Shown here piece by piece: positions 1 through 9,935 of a DNA stretch of 64,000 bases. How positions within the stretch are numbered: the stretch's first letter is position 1; each line of letters opens with the position of its first letter. The stretch covers positions 1,223,253-1,287,252 of the forward strand of contig NZ_JAJTSZ010000002.1 in assembly GCF_021440195.1 (NCBI RefSeq), given 5' to 3'. Source of the stretch: Dyadobacter sp. CY356. GTDB lineage: Bacteria; Bacteroidota; Bacteroidia; Cytophagales; Spirosomataceae. The position numbers and the translations under genes are program-made. The notes beneath the pieces are model-generated. The model did not search any database and was not told the DNA's origin. It saw nothing but the letters and a program-made list of their open reading frames with translations.

Positions 1-2
1 TG

Positions 3-68
3 AGATTACCAAAACAGTACGAAAGTTCACGTGCTGAAATTGAAAAAATATTGCCAAAACTGGTTTAA
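3..68 (+). CDS. C-terminal end of a probable VOC-family ring-cleaving dioxygenase (MhqO-like), truncated by the window edge
   Basis: Only the last 21 codons are present; the reading frame enters from the left edge and stops at TAA. The tail reads LPKQYE..RAEIEKILPKL, which resembles the typical C-terminus of glyoxalase-fold ring-cleaving dioxygenases of the MhqO/MhqA type (LPxxYExxRxxIExxLP). The next gene is an MhqD-like hydrolase, the usual partner of these enzymes in quinone/hydroquinone detoxification loci. The call rests on a short tail plus context, so it is tentative. Confidence 0.5.
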   Translation, partial: RLPKQYESSRAEIEKILPKLV

Positions 69-167
69 GTGATTTGGAAGGGATAAGGGTTGGAATTAAT
101 TATCTCTTACCCCCTTCCACTCCTGACTTGCAATGTTTTCCAAACTCAATTTAGATTTACCACGATC

Positions 168-788
168 ATGCATACCAAAAAAGTAATAACAGCCGGAAAA
201 GCCATTGATGAAACGGACAAAGTTTTGATCATGATTCATGGCCGGGGCGGAAGCGCACAGGATATTTTGTCGCTGGCTGCACATCTGAATACTAATGATT
301 ACGCGCTTCTTGCTCCCCAGGCTTCAAATAATACATGGTATCCGACATCATTTCTGGCGGAACCGTCCATTAATGAGCCCTGGCTATCATCGGCAATTGA
401 TGTGATTGATGAAGTAGTTGCTGACGCAGTCGCCAGAGGAATTTTAAAAGAGAACATTTTCTTTCTGGGATTTTCACAAGGTGCTTGTCTGACGCTTGAA
501 TATGTGACGCGCAATGCAGCGAAATACGGTGGCGTTGCTGCCTTTACCGGTGGTTTGATTGGTGACAGGATTTATGCTGAAAACTATTCCGGAGATTTTG
601 ACGGAACTCCAATCTTTATTGGAACCAGTAATCCGGATCCGCACGTACCGGTTTCGAGAGTACAGGAAACAACGGCAATTTTGGAATCAATGCATGCTGA
701 GGTTTTTGAAAAAATATATCCAAATATGGGACATACCATCAGTCATGATGAGATTGAGAAAGCCAATGCACTGATTTTTAATAAATAA
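168..788 (+). CDS. Phospholipase/carboxylesterase-family alpha/beta hydrolase (MhqD-like)
   Basis: A 206-residue cytoplasmic alpha/beta hydrolase. The oxyanion-hole motif HGRGGS lies near residue 24, the nucleophile motif GFSQGA puts the catalytic Ser at 103, and candidate Asp (in NPDPHVP) and His (in MGHTIS) residues follow in the expected order. The length is typical of the carboxylesterase/phospholipase family. I start at the ATG giving MHTKKV; an in-frame upstream extension of 26 residues has no family resemblance. The gene follows the tail of a ring-cleaving dioxygenase, a pairing seen in mhq loci, so a role in aromatic or quinone detoxification is inferred. The substrate is unknown. Confidence 0.8.
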   Translation: MHTKKVITAGKAIDETDKVLIMIHGRGGSAQDILSLAAHLNTNDYALLAPQASNNTWYPTSFLAEPSINEPWLSSAIDVIDEVVADAVARGILKENIFFLGFSQGACLTLEYVTRNAAKYGGVAAFTGGLIGDRIYAENYSGDFDGTPIFIGTSNPDPHVPVSRVQETTAILESMHAEVFEKIYPNMGHTISHDEIEKANALIFNK

Positions 789-805
789 AATTTTAAACAA
801 ATATT

Positions 806-845
806 CCAGCGATCACTATTTAAAAATAATGATCGCTGGTTTTTT
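806..845 (+). terminator. Rho-independent terminator after the hydrolase
   Basis: Perfect 10-bp arms CCAGCGATCA / TGATCGCTGG around an A/T-rich loop, followed by six T. It ends the rightward unit and faces the convergent leftward gene. Confidence 0.85.
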
Positions 846-864
846 ATTTCAGTATTTCACACAT

Positions 865-1758
865 TTATTCCAGTTCGTGCTTGCCTCCGTCATCATAACC
901 AATGTGCAGCATGTAACGGAGGGATATCCCAAATGCCAATCCGCTTCCATCTGCTTTGATCATTGCGGTTTGGGTTTGCACTTTATTGACGTAATAATCG
1001 AGTTGGGTGGATAATGAATTTCCCAGCCCCCAACGTTTTCTCGCATAAAAACTAAGATCAAATGCCTTGGCTACTCTTATAACATATTCAGCAGTGGCAT
1101 CGGCAAAACCAGTTATTTTTGAGTTGGTCCGCGTATCGCTGCTTAAATATAAAGTATCATTGGTAAATCTTGTACGTCGTAAGTACCCTTCAAACTCCAT
1201 AAAATCCTTTTGTTTACCAGAATTTGGTACAATACCTGCGCCTGCACCGATCCAGAAAGCAGAGCGGCGAACCAGTGCATTTGATTTTCCGAATAAAATC
1301 CTGCGCTTGGCTCGGAAGGCAATATTGTTTTTATCATTATCCATTTTGTATTCCAATGGATAAGAATTGTTGATAATAAGCGTATTATGAATTGGCGAGC
1401 GGGCATATTCCACTTCTACCCCCCACTTTTCCTGGTTCACCCAACCAATGGAAGCACTATATCCTGAACGGCTGGCGGATTTTGTGTCTACCAAACCATC
1501 AAAATTGTTATTGAGCGTACTTTTATCCGTACCAATAAATCCGTCAAAACCGATATACCAGCGATTGCGGATCTTTTCCGTTGAGTATTTAGCAAAAATC
1601 GCTTTTTCTCTTTTAGTCTTAAAAGTATTGACCAAAGGAGTTACCGGCTCATAGGATTCTTTAACCGGCTTTGTAACCGGATTATAATAATCTTCGTTTT
1701 GTGCAAAAACAACGCTGGCACAAAACGTAAAAACAAGAAGGGTATAAATTGTTTTCAT
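865..1758 (-). CDS. Exported outer-membrane-type protein of unknown function
   Basis: A 297-residue protein with a clear signal peptide (MKTIYTLLVF...VVFAQ, cleavage near residue 19). The mature part has alternating aromatic/polar segments (WYIGFDGFIG, YSASIGWVNQ, FGISLRYMLHIGY) as in small outer-membrane beta-barrels of Bacteroidota. I do not recognise a specific family. It is a single-gene unit with its own candidate promoter upstream and a convergent neighbour downstream. Barrel character is inferred from strand-like patterns only. Confidence 0.6.
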   Translation of the reverse strand: MKTIYTLLVFTFCASVVFAQNEDYYNPVTKPVKESYEPVTPLVNTFKTKREKAIFAKYSTEKIRNRWYIGFDGFIGTDKSTLNNNFDGLVDTKSASRSGYSASIGWVNQEKWGVEVEYARSPIHNTLIINNSYPLEYKMDNDKNNIAFRAKRRILFGKSNALVRRSAFWIGAGAGIVPNSGKQKDFMEFEGYLRRTRFTNDTLYLSSDTRTNSKITGFADATAEYVIRVAKAFDLSFYARKRWGLGNSLSTQLDYYVNKVQTQTAMIKADGSGLAFGISLRYMLHIGYDDGGKHELE

Positions 1759-1820
1759 AAAAAACGAGTTTTGGCTTCATTTTAGCATTACGCTAAGTAA
1801 GTCAGAACCGTTGCAGTGTG

Positions 1821-1849
1821 CAAAAATATGGTATTAAGTTATTGAACAA
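1821..1849 (-). promoter_or_regulatory. Candidate Bacteroidota-type promoter for the exported barrel-like protein
   Basis: On the minus strand a TATTTTTG box (TAnnTTTG, -7 element) is preceded at 18 bp by TTG (-33 element). The predicted transcription start lies about 60 nt before the start codon. Spacing is 1 bp short of the usual 19-21. Confidence 0.4.
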
Positions 1850-2052
1850 CAGGAAAAGCTACAATGCTAACTTTGGTAAATCCATAAGTAATCTTAAAAT
1901 CGCCTCTATTTTTTCAATAATCGTTTCTGGTATATTCCTGTTCTGTTCCTTATCATTTATCTTGAACAGCTATCAGCCACTTTCCAGTTCAGGATATTTC
2001 TCTCAATATATTTAACAAAAATGCGTCAAATCTTAAATTAACAAACGAATAC

Positions 2053-2736
2053 TCACGACCAGAAACCCTGCACCCGGACTGTATCACAATCGCTTTTCTT
2101 CAATTCCTTTCTTAAATGTCCACAGCTGGGAATGTGTCCGGCTACATAAATGGTGGCGTGATTAAAATCCCTTTTTCTGGCCCAGTCGGTTAAAGCATGA
2201 AAACCTCCCTGATCCGTTTGCGCGACTGGCTGAATATTCCAGTTAAAATATTCCACAAATTCTGCGCGGTGATTTTCTTCTTCAATCGCAATCGCTCCTG
2301 TAATATTTTTTGTACCGGCCAGTTGCTGCAAAGCAAGGTAATGTCCAATTGTTGTCATATCGCCAAGAGCTATCATATCACCTCCCTCAACAGGCCGGTG
2401 CATGGTTGGCCCAACGCCTACGTAAGTAATTTTATCGCCCGCTTTCAATGATCTTACCCAGTCACTTCCAGGCCCCTCCTGCATGGCATTGATATACAGT
2501 GTACAAGTACGGGTTTCCACATCCCAACCGGCAGGTGTATAATCGCGGTAAACGCCGGGTGCAACTTTAACTTTCATATGCTGCACACGGTCCCATCCCG
2601 ACATATCCAGCGCAGGAAAGTGTACGTCCAATTCGAAAAAGGTAGCAGGATTCCAGGCTCTGATGGCCAGTATCGTTCCCTCTTTCGCTAATGCGTTTTC
2701 AAATAAATTAAGCGCTGTTTGTTTAAGAATATTCAT
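2053..2736 (-). CDS. Siderophore-interacting protein (FAD-binding, ViuB-like ferric reductase family)
   Basis: A 227-residue cytoplasmic flavoprotein of the siderophore-interacting family, which reduces Fe(III)-siderophores with NAD(P)H to release iron. The FAD-binding beta-barrel holds the YRDYTPAGWD segment (family motif RxYTxR-like, here with a weakened second Arg). The substrate half has GDMTTIGHYLAL and the end reads VYVAGHIPSCGHLRKEL...VQGFW, typical of this family. It lies downstream of an AraC-type regulator on the same strand, which is a plausible controller. Confidence 0.8.
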   Translation of the reverse strand: MNILKQTALNLFENALAKEGTILAIRAWNPATFFELDVHFPALDMSGWDRVQHMKVKVAPGVYRDYTPAGWDVETRTCTLYINAMQEGPGSDWVRSLKAGDKITYVGVGPTMHRPVEGGDMIALGDMTTIGHYLALQQLAGTKNITGAIAIEEENHRAEFVEYFNWNIQPVAQTDQGGFHALTDWARKRDFNHATIYVAGHIPSCGHLRKELKKSDCDTVRVQGFWS

Positions 2737-2929
2737 GATTATGGCTATTTGGTGTTAATAAAATGACTTCCTGGCGGTCAGGTATAAACGTGGAGACGGA
2801 TCAACTTTTGTTTTTACTTTAATCAGGATATAAAATTTCCGGATTGATTGACCGCCGTAGTCAATCGACATTACAAAACAACACATGAAATACAGAAACG
2901 GAAAGAGAGAAAGAACGGGAAAAGCTGGA

Positions 2930-3790
2930 CTATTTGCGGTATTCTTTTCGAAAGGCCACGGGATAGGTTCCGGTTACTTTTTGAAATAAACGAGAAAAAT
3001 AGGTTGGATCTGTATACCCGATCTGAAAAGATATTTCTTTAATATTCAGGTCAGTGTAATACAGAAGCCTTTTTGCCTCCATCATTACTTCCCGCTGAAT
3101 CCAGTAACTTACCGAAAAACCGGTTGTATTTTTTACAACTTCATTAAGATAGGAAGGCGTAATATTTAAAGCCTCAGCATATTCCGCAGGACTTTTCAGG
3201 GTTTTGAAATTTTCCAAAACCATTTTTTTAAATGTATTGCTTATTATTACCGGTCTTGAATTACCATGCGAAGACTGTTGCTTATGCTGCTGAAAAACGG
3301 CAGCGAAACTTCCTGCACAGACCTGAACCATGGAACGAAGTGCCGGCTGCTGAAATGGCAGATCTTCCTGATTATGCAGCATTTCAGAAAGCAACGATAT
3401 TGATTTATCCAAAATGTCTGCCGTTTTAATACTTATTGGAACAGGTTCAGGATGAGCCATGTAATCTTCAAAAACAGACCGGTGAGTATCATCAAGTGAA
3501 GCCAGATCTGTGGCAATAAACCAGCCTATTGAATTTATAGCTGTATTGGAATGATGAACCTGACCCGGCAGAATACAAAAAATAACACAGCCATCAAAGC
3601 TAACTTCCTGAAAGTCGACCATCATTTTACTGCTGCCGCTTTGCTGAAAAATGAAGATATAATGATCGTCCCGATGCGCTCCGTATCCGGCTACCTCCGA
3701 CGATTTTTTTGCATCGATCCTGTGAATTTCCAGACCAAGACTTGTCCGGGCGCTAAGATTGTGAAGCGGAATGACTGGATTCTGAGGCAT
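2930..3790 (-). CDS. AraC-family transcriptional regulator
   Basis: A 286-residue regulator. The N-terminal half is a cupin-like sensor (HRDDHYIFIFQQSG..., ILPGQVHHS). The C-terminal ~100 residues are the double helix-turn-helix AraC domain (SPAEYAEALNITPSYLNEVVK; IKEISFQIGYTDPTYFSRLF; TGTYPVAFRKEYR). It sits 193 bp upstream of the siderophore-interacting protein gene on the same strand, so local control is likely but not proven. The inducer cannot be told from sequence. Confidence 0.85.
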   Translation of the reverse strand: MPQNPVIPLHNLSARTSLGLEIHRIDAKKSSEVAGYGAHRDDHYIFIFQQSGSSKMMVDFQEVSFDGCVIFCILPGQVHHSNTAINSIGWFIATDLASLDDTHRSVFEDYMAHPEPVPISIKTADILDKSISLLSEMLHNQEDLPFQQPALRSMVQVCAGSFAAVFQQHKQQSSHGNSRPVIISNTFKKMVLENFKTLKSPAEYAEALNITPSYLNEVVKNTTGFSVSYWIQREVMMEAKRLLYYTDLNIKEISFQIGYTDPTYFSRLFQKVTGTYPVAFRKEYRK

Positions 3791-3820
3791 TTTTTTAATT
3801 TATGACTGATGCAAAAAAAT

Positions 3821-6388
3821 CTATTTTTTCAATCTCACAGCTCTGTCCAGCATATCTGTCGACTGCAAAATCTTGTTTTTCAGATAATAGGGATAATCCG
3901 GATTTGATTTCAGAAATGAATTGGCAATTTCCGCCGACTCCTTATCCGAATGACCGGAAAAAGTAACTCCCAGCCATCGTTGCGGAAAGAAAATATCACC
4001 GGTTAACTGAATTTCCTGCAAAAGATCCAGCGAAGGTTTCAAATATTTGTTGGCATTTTTAGCCCTGATTGGATGGTGCAAATATCCCAACGCTTCCAGA
4101 ACCCATGCTTCGTGCTCCCGGTTTTCAGGTTTCTTTAATGATTCAAAAAAAGCATCCCGGACATTTTGATCCGGACTCAAAGCGGGTATTACAAATTTCA
4201 TCCGTGACTTGCGGTCCGGGTTTTTAGTATCATTTAATTGTTTTTCAAAAACAGCATTTCCATCCCCCTGACCTTTCAAAACCAGTTCATATGCCAAACC
4301 AATCTTATCGTCCTCTGACAAAATCAGATCCTTTACTTTCAATTTTTCATTCCATAAAGATTCCACTTTTTTCAGTCCGTCTTCCGTCATGGCGACATTT
4401 CTGAAAGCCCGGAAATACGAATTTTTCATACCCTTGTCCTGAGTAGTTTCCAGGAGCGTCCATAAAACTTTTTCTATTCTTTCCTGTTGTCTGGTTCTTT
4501 GTGATGCCGTCAGAAATGTCCACCAGATGGTTTGCAGATCGCCCAACAAATTATCTGAAATAAGCGCATTGTTTTCTTTTGGTAAGATATTTAGCAATGT
4601 ATTAACAAAGAGTTCTGGCTCGGCTCCATCGCCACGCAGAAATCCTTCCCAGATATTGACCAGCATCGCACCCCGGAAAACAGGATCTGTTAACATGGTA
4701 TCTTTATTGGAATTATAATTTTTCAGAAAATAGTCCTCAGAGACAGAATCCATTTTAAAGTAACCATAACCTTGCCCGTTAGCATTAGGAAAAACCATAG
4801 CGGGCAAATCCGGCTTTCTGATACTTTGAGGTTTGTTGTCGATATGAACCATGACGCTTCCCTGCGCAAACAATTCTTTCCAAAATGTCACAACCGGCTG
4901 CTGCCAGATACGATCGGAAAGTGAGTCATTTTTCTGCTTGATCAGTATTTCATCTTTATCACCAACAAATTCATATTCCGGCATGCCTGCCGTTTTCACC
5001 CAGACATTACTCCAGGTTGCTATATCTTCCGGACTTTTCTTATCAATTATTTTGATCAGATCATCCCATTTGGCGTTGCTGAAAGAAAAAGTTTTCAAGT
5101 ATTCCTGTAAGCTTTCGCGCATCAAACCTTCACCGATTTTCTTTTCCAACTGACGCATCACAATCGGTGCTTTCTGGTAGATAATACCGCCATAAAGTGT
5201 TCCTGCATTTTTCAGATTCCCCAGTTTTTGAAGGATTGGATTGGTACCAATGCTGCGGTCAACTTCATATGCGCCGGGATAATGTGCGAGCAGAAAACGC
5301 AGATCATGATTGATTTCCGGGAAGCTCGGATGCACGATTTTGGCAGCCATGAAATTGGCAAAAACTTCTTTAAGCCAGACATCGTTAAACCAATCCATCG
5401 TCACCAGATCGCCAAACCACATATGCGCAGACTCATGAGCAATGACACTCGCACGCGCCAGTTTTCGGTTAACAGGCGCATTTTCATCCAGAAACAGAGA
5501 AGATTCATTGTAAAAAATAGAACCCGGATGTTCCATTCCACCATATTGAAATGATGGAATCAGGACAAAATCAAATTTCCCAAATGGATACTTTATGGCT
5601 GTGTACTCTTCGAGCCAGGCAACAGATTTAGCATGAAGATTAAAAACTTCATCACTATTGCGCTCAACTTTCTTGCGATCTGTTTCACGATAATACATCG
5701 TCATTGCTCTTCCACCTACCGTTTTTTCAGTCTTGAAAAATTTACCCGCAGCAAAGGCAAACAGGTAAGAACTGATCGGTTTTGTTTTTTCAAACTGATA
5801 AATATTCTGATCTCCGGCAGATTTTTTTTCTTTCAAAATACCGTTCGATACGGCTTCCCAATCTTTCGGAGTTTTTAAGGTAAGGTTATAAGAAGCTTTT
5901 AAATCAGGCTGATCAAAAAGCGGAAAACAGGTGGAGGCACGATCCGGTACAAAAAGCGTATATAAATATTCTTCGTTCCTGTTCAAAGAAAGATCTCCCG
6001 CAGTAAATGTAATTTCAATCTCATTTTTCCCCTTAACCAATTGATCAGCACTGATCACAATATGCTCATTAACAAAGTCGTAAGCGATTTCTTTTCCGCT
6101 GGATTTTACGGCATGTAGAAAACTGCTATCCGCATTAAAATCCATCACAAGCGCCGAATCCAAAGATTTAAGATTAAACGTTACGATTTGTTTTCCTTTA
6201 ATAACCTGTGTTTTCTGCGAAGGAATTTCCAGTTCAATGTTATATTGAATACTGTCAAGGGTCTTCTTCCGGTATTCATTCAACGCAAAAGAAACACCTT
6301 TTTCAGGCATTTCATTTTTTGCATTTTTACAACTTTGACTGATCAGTATAATACTGATGAAAAACAAAAATAGAAAGCGGGTATGCAT
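3821..6388 (-). CDS. M1-family zinc aminopeptidase, lipoprotein
   Basis: An 855-residue exported metallopeptidase. The N-terminus is a lipoprotein signal (lipobox LISQSC, lipidated Cys at ~20). The zinc site is H318-E319-S-A-H322 with the third ligand E341 in LKEVFAN. The exopeptidase motif at 283-289 reads GGMEHPG, a variant of GAMEN used by one branch of exported M1 enzymes. It should trim N-terminal residues from peptides at the cell surface or in the periplasm. The next leftward gene upstream is another exported protein 42 bp away, so the two may be co-transcribed. Confidence 0.9.
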   Translation of the reverse strand: MHTRFLFLFFISIILISQSCKNAKNEMPEKGVSFALNEYRKKTLDSIQYNIELEIPSQKTQVIKGKQIVTFNLKSLDSALVMDFNADSSFLHAVKSSGKEIAYDFVNEHIVISADQLVKGKNEIEITFTAGDLSLNRNEEYLYTLFVPDRASTCFPLFDQPDLKASYNLTLKTPKDWEAVSNGILKEKKSAGDQNIYQFEKTKPISSYLFAFAAGKFFKTEKTVGGRAMTMYYRETDRKKVERNSDEVFNLHAKSVAWLEEYTAIKYPFGKFDFVLIPSFQYGGMEHPGSIFYNESSLFLDENAPVNRKLARASVIAHESAHMWFGDLVTMDWFNDVWLKEVFANFMAAKIVHPSFPEINHDLRFLLAHYPGAYEVDRSIGTNPILQKLGNLKNAGTLYGGIIYQKAPIVMRQLEKKIGEGLMRESLQEYLKTFSFSNAKWDDLIKIIDKKSPEDIATWSNVWVKTAGMPEYEFVGDKDEILIKQKNDSLSDRIWQQPVVTFWKELFAQGSVMVHIDNKPQSIRKPDLPAMVFPNANGQGYGYFKMDSVSEDYFLKNYNSNKDTMLTDPVFRGAMLVNIWEGFLRGDGAEPELFVNTLLNILPKENNALISDNLLGDLQTIWWTFLTASQRTRQQERIEKVLWTLLETTQDKGMKNSYFRAFRNVAMTEDGLKKVESLWNEKLKVKDLILSEDDKIGLAYELVLKGQGDGNAVFEKQLNDTKNPDRKSRMKFVIPALSPDQNVRDAFFESLKKPENREHEAWVLEALGYLHHPIRAKNANKYLKPSLDLLQEIQLTGDIFFPQRWLGVTFSGHSDKESAEIANSFLKSNPDYPYYLKNKILQSTDMLDRAVRLKK

Positions 6389-6430
6389 TAGATCAATATC
6401 TTTAAAAACAGGAAATACTCAATCAGAATC

Positions 6431-7384
6431 TTACTTTTCCTTTAACAAAATCAACTGTGTTCTTTGGCTGTTTTTCAATCCCGGGTTATCATCGGTCACC
6501 AATAGTATCTGCCGTTTTTCATTGTCACCCGGCCACCAGGCCATACCTTCCAGATTGTCAACCACAAATGGGAAGTTATCATTGAAGTCAAAAGCGGGTG
6601 CAGGATCTTTCTTCAAAGTCGCCCCGTCAACAGTAACCTGCCAAAGTTTTGCCTTTATTTTCTTGGACACTTTTTCATCATAACATCTTTCCAAAACCAA
6701 TAATTGATTTTCCTTAACCGCCAGAATTTCAGAAATCCCTCCTCTTTTTTCAGTTGTACTTAACGGACAACCGCTTCTGTCTATGACGTAGGTATAAGGA
6801 ATTGCCTCACTATAACCAGAATTTTTTCTATCAAATTTCCAAAAATGAATGGTATCATTTCCAAATTCTGTTTCACCCTGCCAACCTGCTTCCGGAGCAA
6901 TCCATACCGCTCCGCTATCGGTAACGGCAATCGCCTCAATCCCCTTATTATCGGCGGGCAGATGCATGGGCGGAATCAGATATGCAGGTGGAAAAGAATC
7001 GTAATAACTGACGTATGTTGTGGTATCATTTGTCTCGTTATTTGGCTTGTATTCGTTTTCAACAGCGTATAAAAAAGTGGAATATTTGGGATCAAACCGT
7101 ATCGCTTCAAACCAGTATCCTGTCTTTTTCGAAATGGCAAGATTCTGTCTATTTTCAAAATCCCGGATGTTACTAATGCTGTCAAAAATGAAATAATTGC
7201 CCCTGTCGCTCGCCAGATGCCACTGCTTCTTTGCTGTGATATATTCAATTCCTGAAATTCCGTGTAAAATGCCTGCCGGTTTTTTAGCCAGAATGGTATA
7301 GTCAGACAGTCCGAACGTAAGCGATTGCGCCTTTAAGTTTTGAAAACATAAACACGAAAAAACAACTAAAAATAATTTCTTCAT
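6431..7384 (-). CDS. Exported esterase-like phytase-domain protein (PF13449-type)
   Basis: 317 residues with a signal peptide (MKKLFLVVFSCLCFQNLKAQ). The pattern GISGIEY...ASDRG near the start, then NKGIEAIAV and NLEGMAWW, is that of the 'esterase-like activity of phytase' beta-propeller family, extracellular proteins of poorly defined substrate. I use the ATG at MKKLFL because the signal peptide starts there; the 33-residue upstream extension is not signal-like. It lies just upstream of the M1 peptidase on the same strand. Confidence 0.75.
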   Translation of the reverse strand: MKKLFLVVFSCLCFQNLKAQSLTFGLSDYTILAKKPAGILHGISGIEYITAKKQWHLASDRGNYFIFDSISNIRDFENRQNLAISKKTGYWFEAIRFDPKYSTFLYAVENEYKPNNETNDTTTYVSYYDSFPPAYLIPPMHLPADNKGIEAIAVTDSGAVWIAPEAGWQGETEFGNDTIHFWKFDRKNSGYSEAIPYTYVIDRSGCPLSTTEKRGGISEILAVKENQLLVLERCYDEKVSKKIKAKLWQVTVDGATLKKDPAPAFDFNDNFPFVVDNLEGMAWWPGDNEKRQILLVTDDNPGLKNSQRTQLILLKEK

Positions 7385-7515
7385 CTTAAAAACACTTTGA
7401 TTGGGGCGCAGACAAAAATAGCACAGATAAGGCAGACATTTGGGAATTATCAGCAAGAAGTTAATAAATCTCATAAATTGCATGTCAAGACAATTAACCG
7501 ACCTGCCTGCTATCT

Positions 7516-9876
7516 ATGAAACACTTTTTGCAACTTACATCACTCCTGCTAATCATTACATTAATCCCATCAAAAGCACAAAAACTGGGTCCACTTACCG
7601 TTGAAAAAATCATGCGTGAACCCAGGATCTGGCTTGGCACTTCGCCGACTGATATATTCTGGTCAAGTGATTCCAGGACCATTTATTTTAACTGGAACCC
7701 GGATAAAAATCTGTCTGATTCACTTTACAGCTATTCTCTTTCTGATAAAAAAATCGTTAAAGTTTCACTTTCTGACCGAAAAAAACTCCCGGCAAAGGAT
7801 GGCAAATTCAACCGTGACCATTCCTTGAAAACCTATGAAAAAGACGGTGATATTTTTGTGTTAAACTATAAAGACTTTACCATTCGCCAAATTACCAATA
7901 CCGTTGAGAAAGAATCAGATCCATTGTTTAGCGGCAATGAAAAAAGTATTGTTTTTGAACGGGATAACAACTTGTTCGGTGTTGATCTGGAAACCGGATT
8001 ACTTACCCAGTATACTGATTTTAAAGGTGGAAGTAAAAAAGCGGACGCTAAATTAAGCCCTGAGGAAAAGATTTTAAAAGAGGAACAGCTTGCTATGTTT
8101 CAGATTTTGAAGGAACGGAATGAAAAAAAAGACGCCGGAAAGAAACTGGAAAAGGGAGAAAAACCTACTTATCCGAAGGAAATATACATTGGTGAAAAAC
8201 GCATTCAGAATCAAAAGCTCAGTCCGGACAACCGCTTTGTCACTTACCAACTTGGCCAACCCGACAAATCAGCAAAAACAACTATCATTCCAAATTACGT
8301 AACAGAATCCGGATTTACCGAAGATATATCCGGTCGCACAAAAGTAGGTGCCCCGGCCACCAGTTATGAGTTTTGGGTTTATGATATCAAAAAAGATACG
8401 ACACGAAAATTAAGCGTAGAGAAAATTCCGGGCATACGTGACAAACCTGACTATCTGAAAGATTATCCAAAACAGGATACTGCAAAAGCCAAAGACCGGC
8501 CCGTGATTGTCCATAGTCCTTTCTGGTCTGATGACGGAAAAAATGCTGTGGTGGTGGTCAGGTCGACGGATAACAAGGACCGCTGGATCATGGCGTTCAA
8601 TCCGGATTCATTATCGCTTCGTCTGCTTGACAGACAACGTGACGAGGCATGGGTTGGCGGCCCTGGTGTTGGTGGTTATGCAATGAGCTCGGGTGAAATC
8701 GGATGGATTGACGACCGGACAATTTGTTTCCAGAGCGAAGCGTCAGGATATTCCCATCTGTATTCAATTGATATCGTTTCAGGTAAGAAAACGCAGCTCA
8801 CAAGCGGAAAATTTGAAATTCAGAAATTTCAGTTTTCAAAAGACAAAAAGACGATTTATCTGAGTACCAACGAAGTGAATTTAGGAGAGCAGCAATTTTA
8901 CAGTATGCCGTCAGCGGGTGGAAAAAGAACCCGGATTACCCAGGAAACGGGAGCTAATGAGGTAACCTTATCCCCTGACGAAACAAAACTGGCTATACGT
9001 TATTCATCGGGTAACAAACCCTGGGAGCTTTTCCTTATGGAAAATAAACCATTGGAAAAACCGGAACAGATTACAAAATCAACCTCCGCAGAGTTTCAGT
9101 CTTATCCATGGCGGGAAGCAAAGCTGATCACATTTAAGGCTACTGACGGAGCAGATGTTTATGCCCGCATTTATGAACCCAAAAAGTCAAATGGACGCGC
9201 TGTGATTTTTGTTCATGGTGCTGGATACTTACAAAATGCGCATAAATGGTGGAGCAGTTATTTTCGTGAATATATGTTTCATAATCTCCTGACGGATCAG
9301 GGGTATACTGTGCTCGATATGGATTACCGCGGAAGTGCAGGTTATGGCCGCGACTGGCGTACCGGAATCTACCGTTTTATGGGTGGAAAGGATCTGACGG
9401 ACCATATTGACGGTGCAAAATACCTAATAAAAAAATACGGCGTAGACGCTAAAAAAATTGGTATTTACGGAGGATCTTATGGCGGATTTATTACCCTGAT
9501 GGGACTTTTCACAACGCCTGATGTCTTCAAAGCCGGAGCTGCCTTACGGCCCGTTACCGACTGGGCTGCTTATAATCATGGCTACACGGCAAACATTTTA
9601 AATGAACCACAAGCCGACAGTATCGCTTACCATAGAAGTTCGCCGATCTATCATGCGGCTGGTTTGAAAAATAATTTATTAATCTGTCACGGTATGGTGG
9701 ATGTAAACGTTCATTATCAGGACGTTGTAAGATTATCCCAGCGATTGATCGAGCTTGGGAAAAACAACTGGGAACTGGCTTCTTACCCCATGGAGGATCA
9801 TGGTTTTGTTGAAGCGTCTTCATGGACAGACGAGTACAAAAGGATTTTAAAGCTGTTTAATGAAAAGTTGAAATAA
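7516..9876 (+). CDS. S9-family prolyl oligopeptidase / dipeptidyl-peptidase IV-like serine peptidase
   Basis: A 786-residue exported peptidase. A signal peptide (ending PSKAQ, ~22) is followed by a beta-propeller region with a lysine-rich insertion (~170-220) and a C-terminal alpha/beta-hydrolase domain. The triad is visible: S654 in GGSYGGF, D729 in GMVDVN, H762 in MEDHGF. The family cleaves small peptides after Pro or Ala. It is divergent from the phytase-like gene, with a 131-bp shared intergenic region. Confidence 0.9.
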   Translation: MKHFLQLTSLLLIITLIPSKAQKLGPLTVEKIMREPRIWLGTSPTDIFWSSDSRTIYFNWNPDKNLSDSLYSYSLSDKKIVKVSLSDRKKLPAKDGKFNRDHSLKTYEKDGDIFVLNYKDFTIRQITNTVEKESDPLFSGNEKSIVFERDNNLFGVDLETGLLTQYTDFKGGSKKADAKLSPEEKILKEEQLAMFQILKERNEKKDAGKKLEKGEKPTYPKEIYIGEKRIQNQKLSPDNRFVTYQLGQPDKSAKTTIIPNYVTESGFTEDISGRTKVGAPATSYEFWVYDIKKDTTRKLSVEKIPGIRDKPDYLKDYPKQDTAKAKDRPVIVHSPFWSDDGKNAVVVVRSTDNKDRWIMAFNPDSLSLRLLDRQRDEAWVGGPGVGGYAMSSGEIGWIDDRTICFQSEASGYSHLYSIDIVSGKKTQLTSGKFEIQKFQFSKDKKTIYLSTNEVNLGEQQFYSMPSAGGKRTRITQETGANEVTLSPDETKLAIRYSSGNKPWELFLMENKPLEKPEQITKSTSAEFQSYPWREAKLITFKATDGADVYARIYEPKKSNGRAVIFVHGAGYLQNAHKWWSSYFREYMFHNLLTDQGYTVLDMDYRGSAGYGRDWRTGIYRFMGGKDLTDHIDGAKYLIKKYGVDAKKIGIYGGSYGGFITLMGLFTTPDVFKAGAALRPVTDWAAYNHGYTANILNEPQADSIAYHRSSPIYHAAGLKNNLLICHGMVDVNVHYQDVVRLSQRLIELGKNNWELASYPMEDHGFVEASSWTDEYKRILKLFNEKLK

Positions 9877-9935
9877 GATAAACACAGGGATTGGGGTTAT
9901 CTTTGGCCCATCCTAATTTATTTACCTTACCACAC

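Noticed and set aside
1818..2015. 65-codon plus-strand frame with a hydrophobic stretch
   Set aside because: Starts inside the likely promoter of the leftward gene, no family resemblance, no terminator; probably chance.
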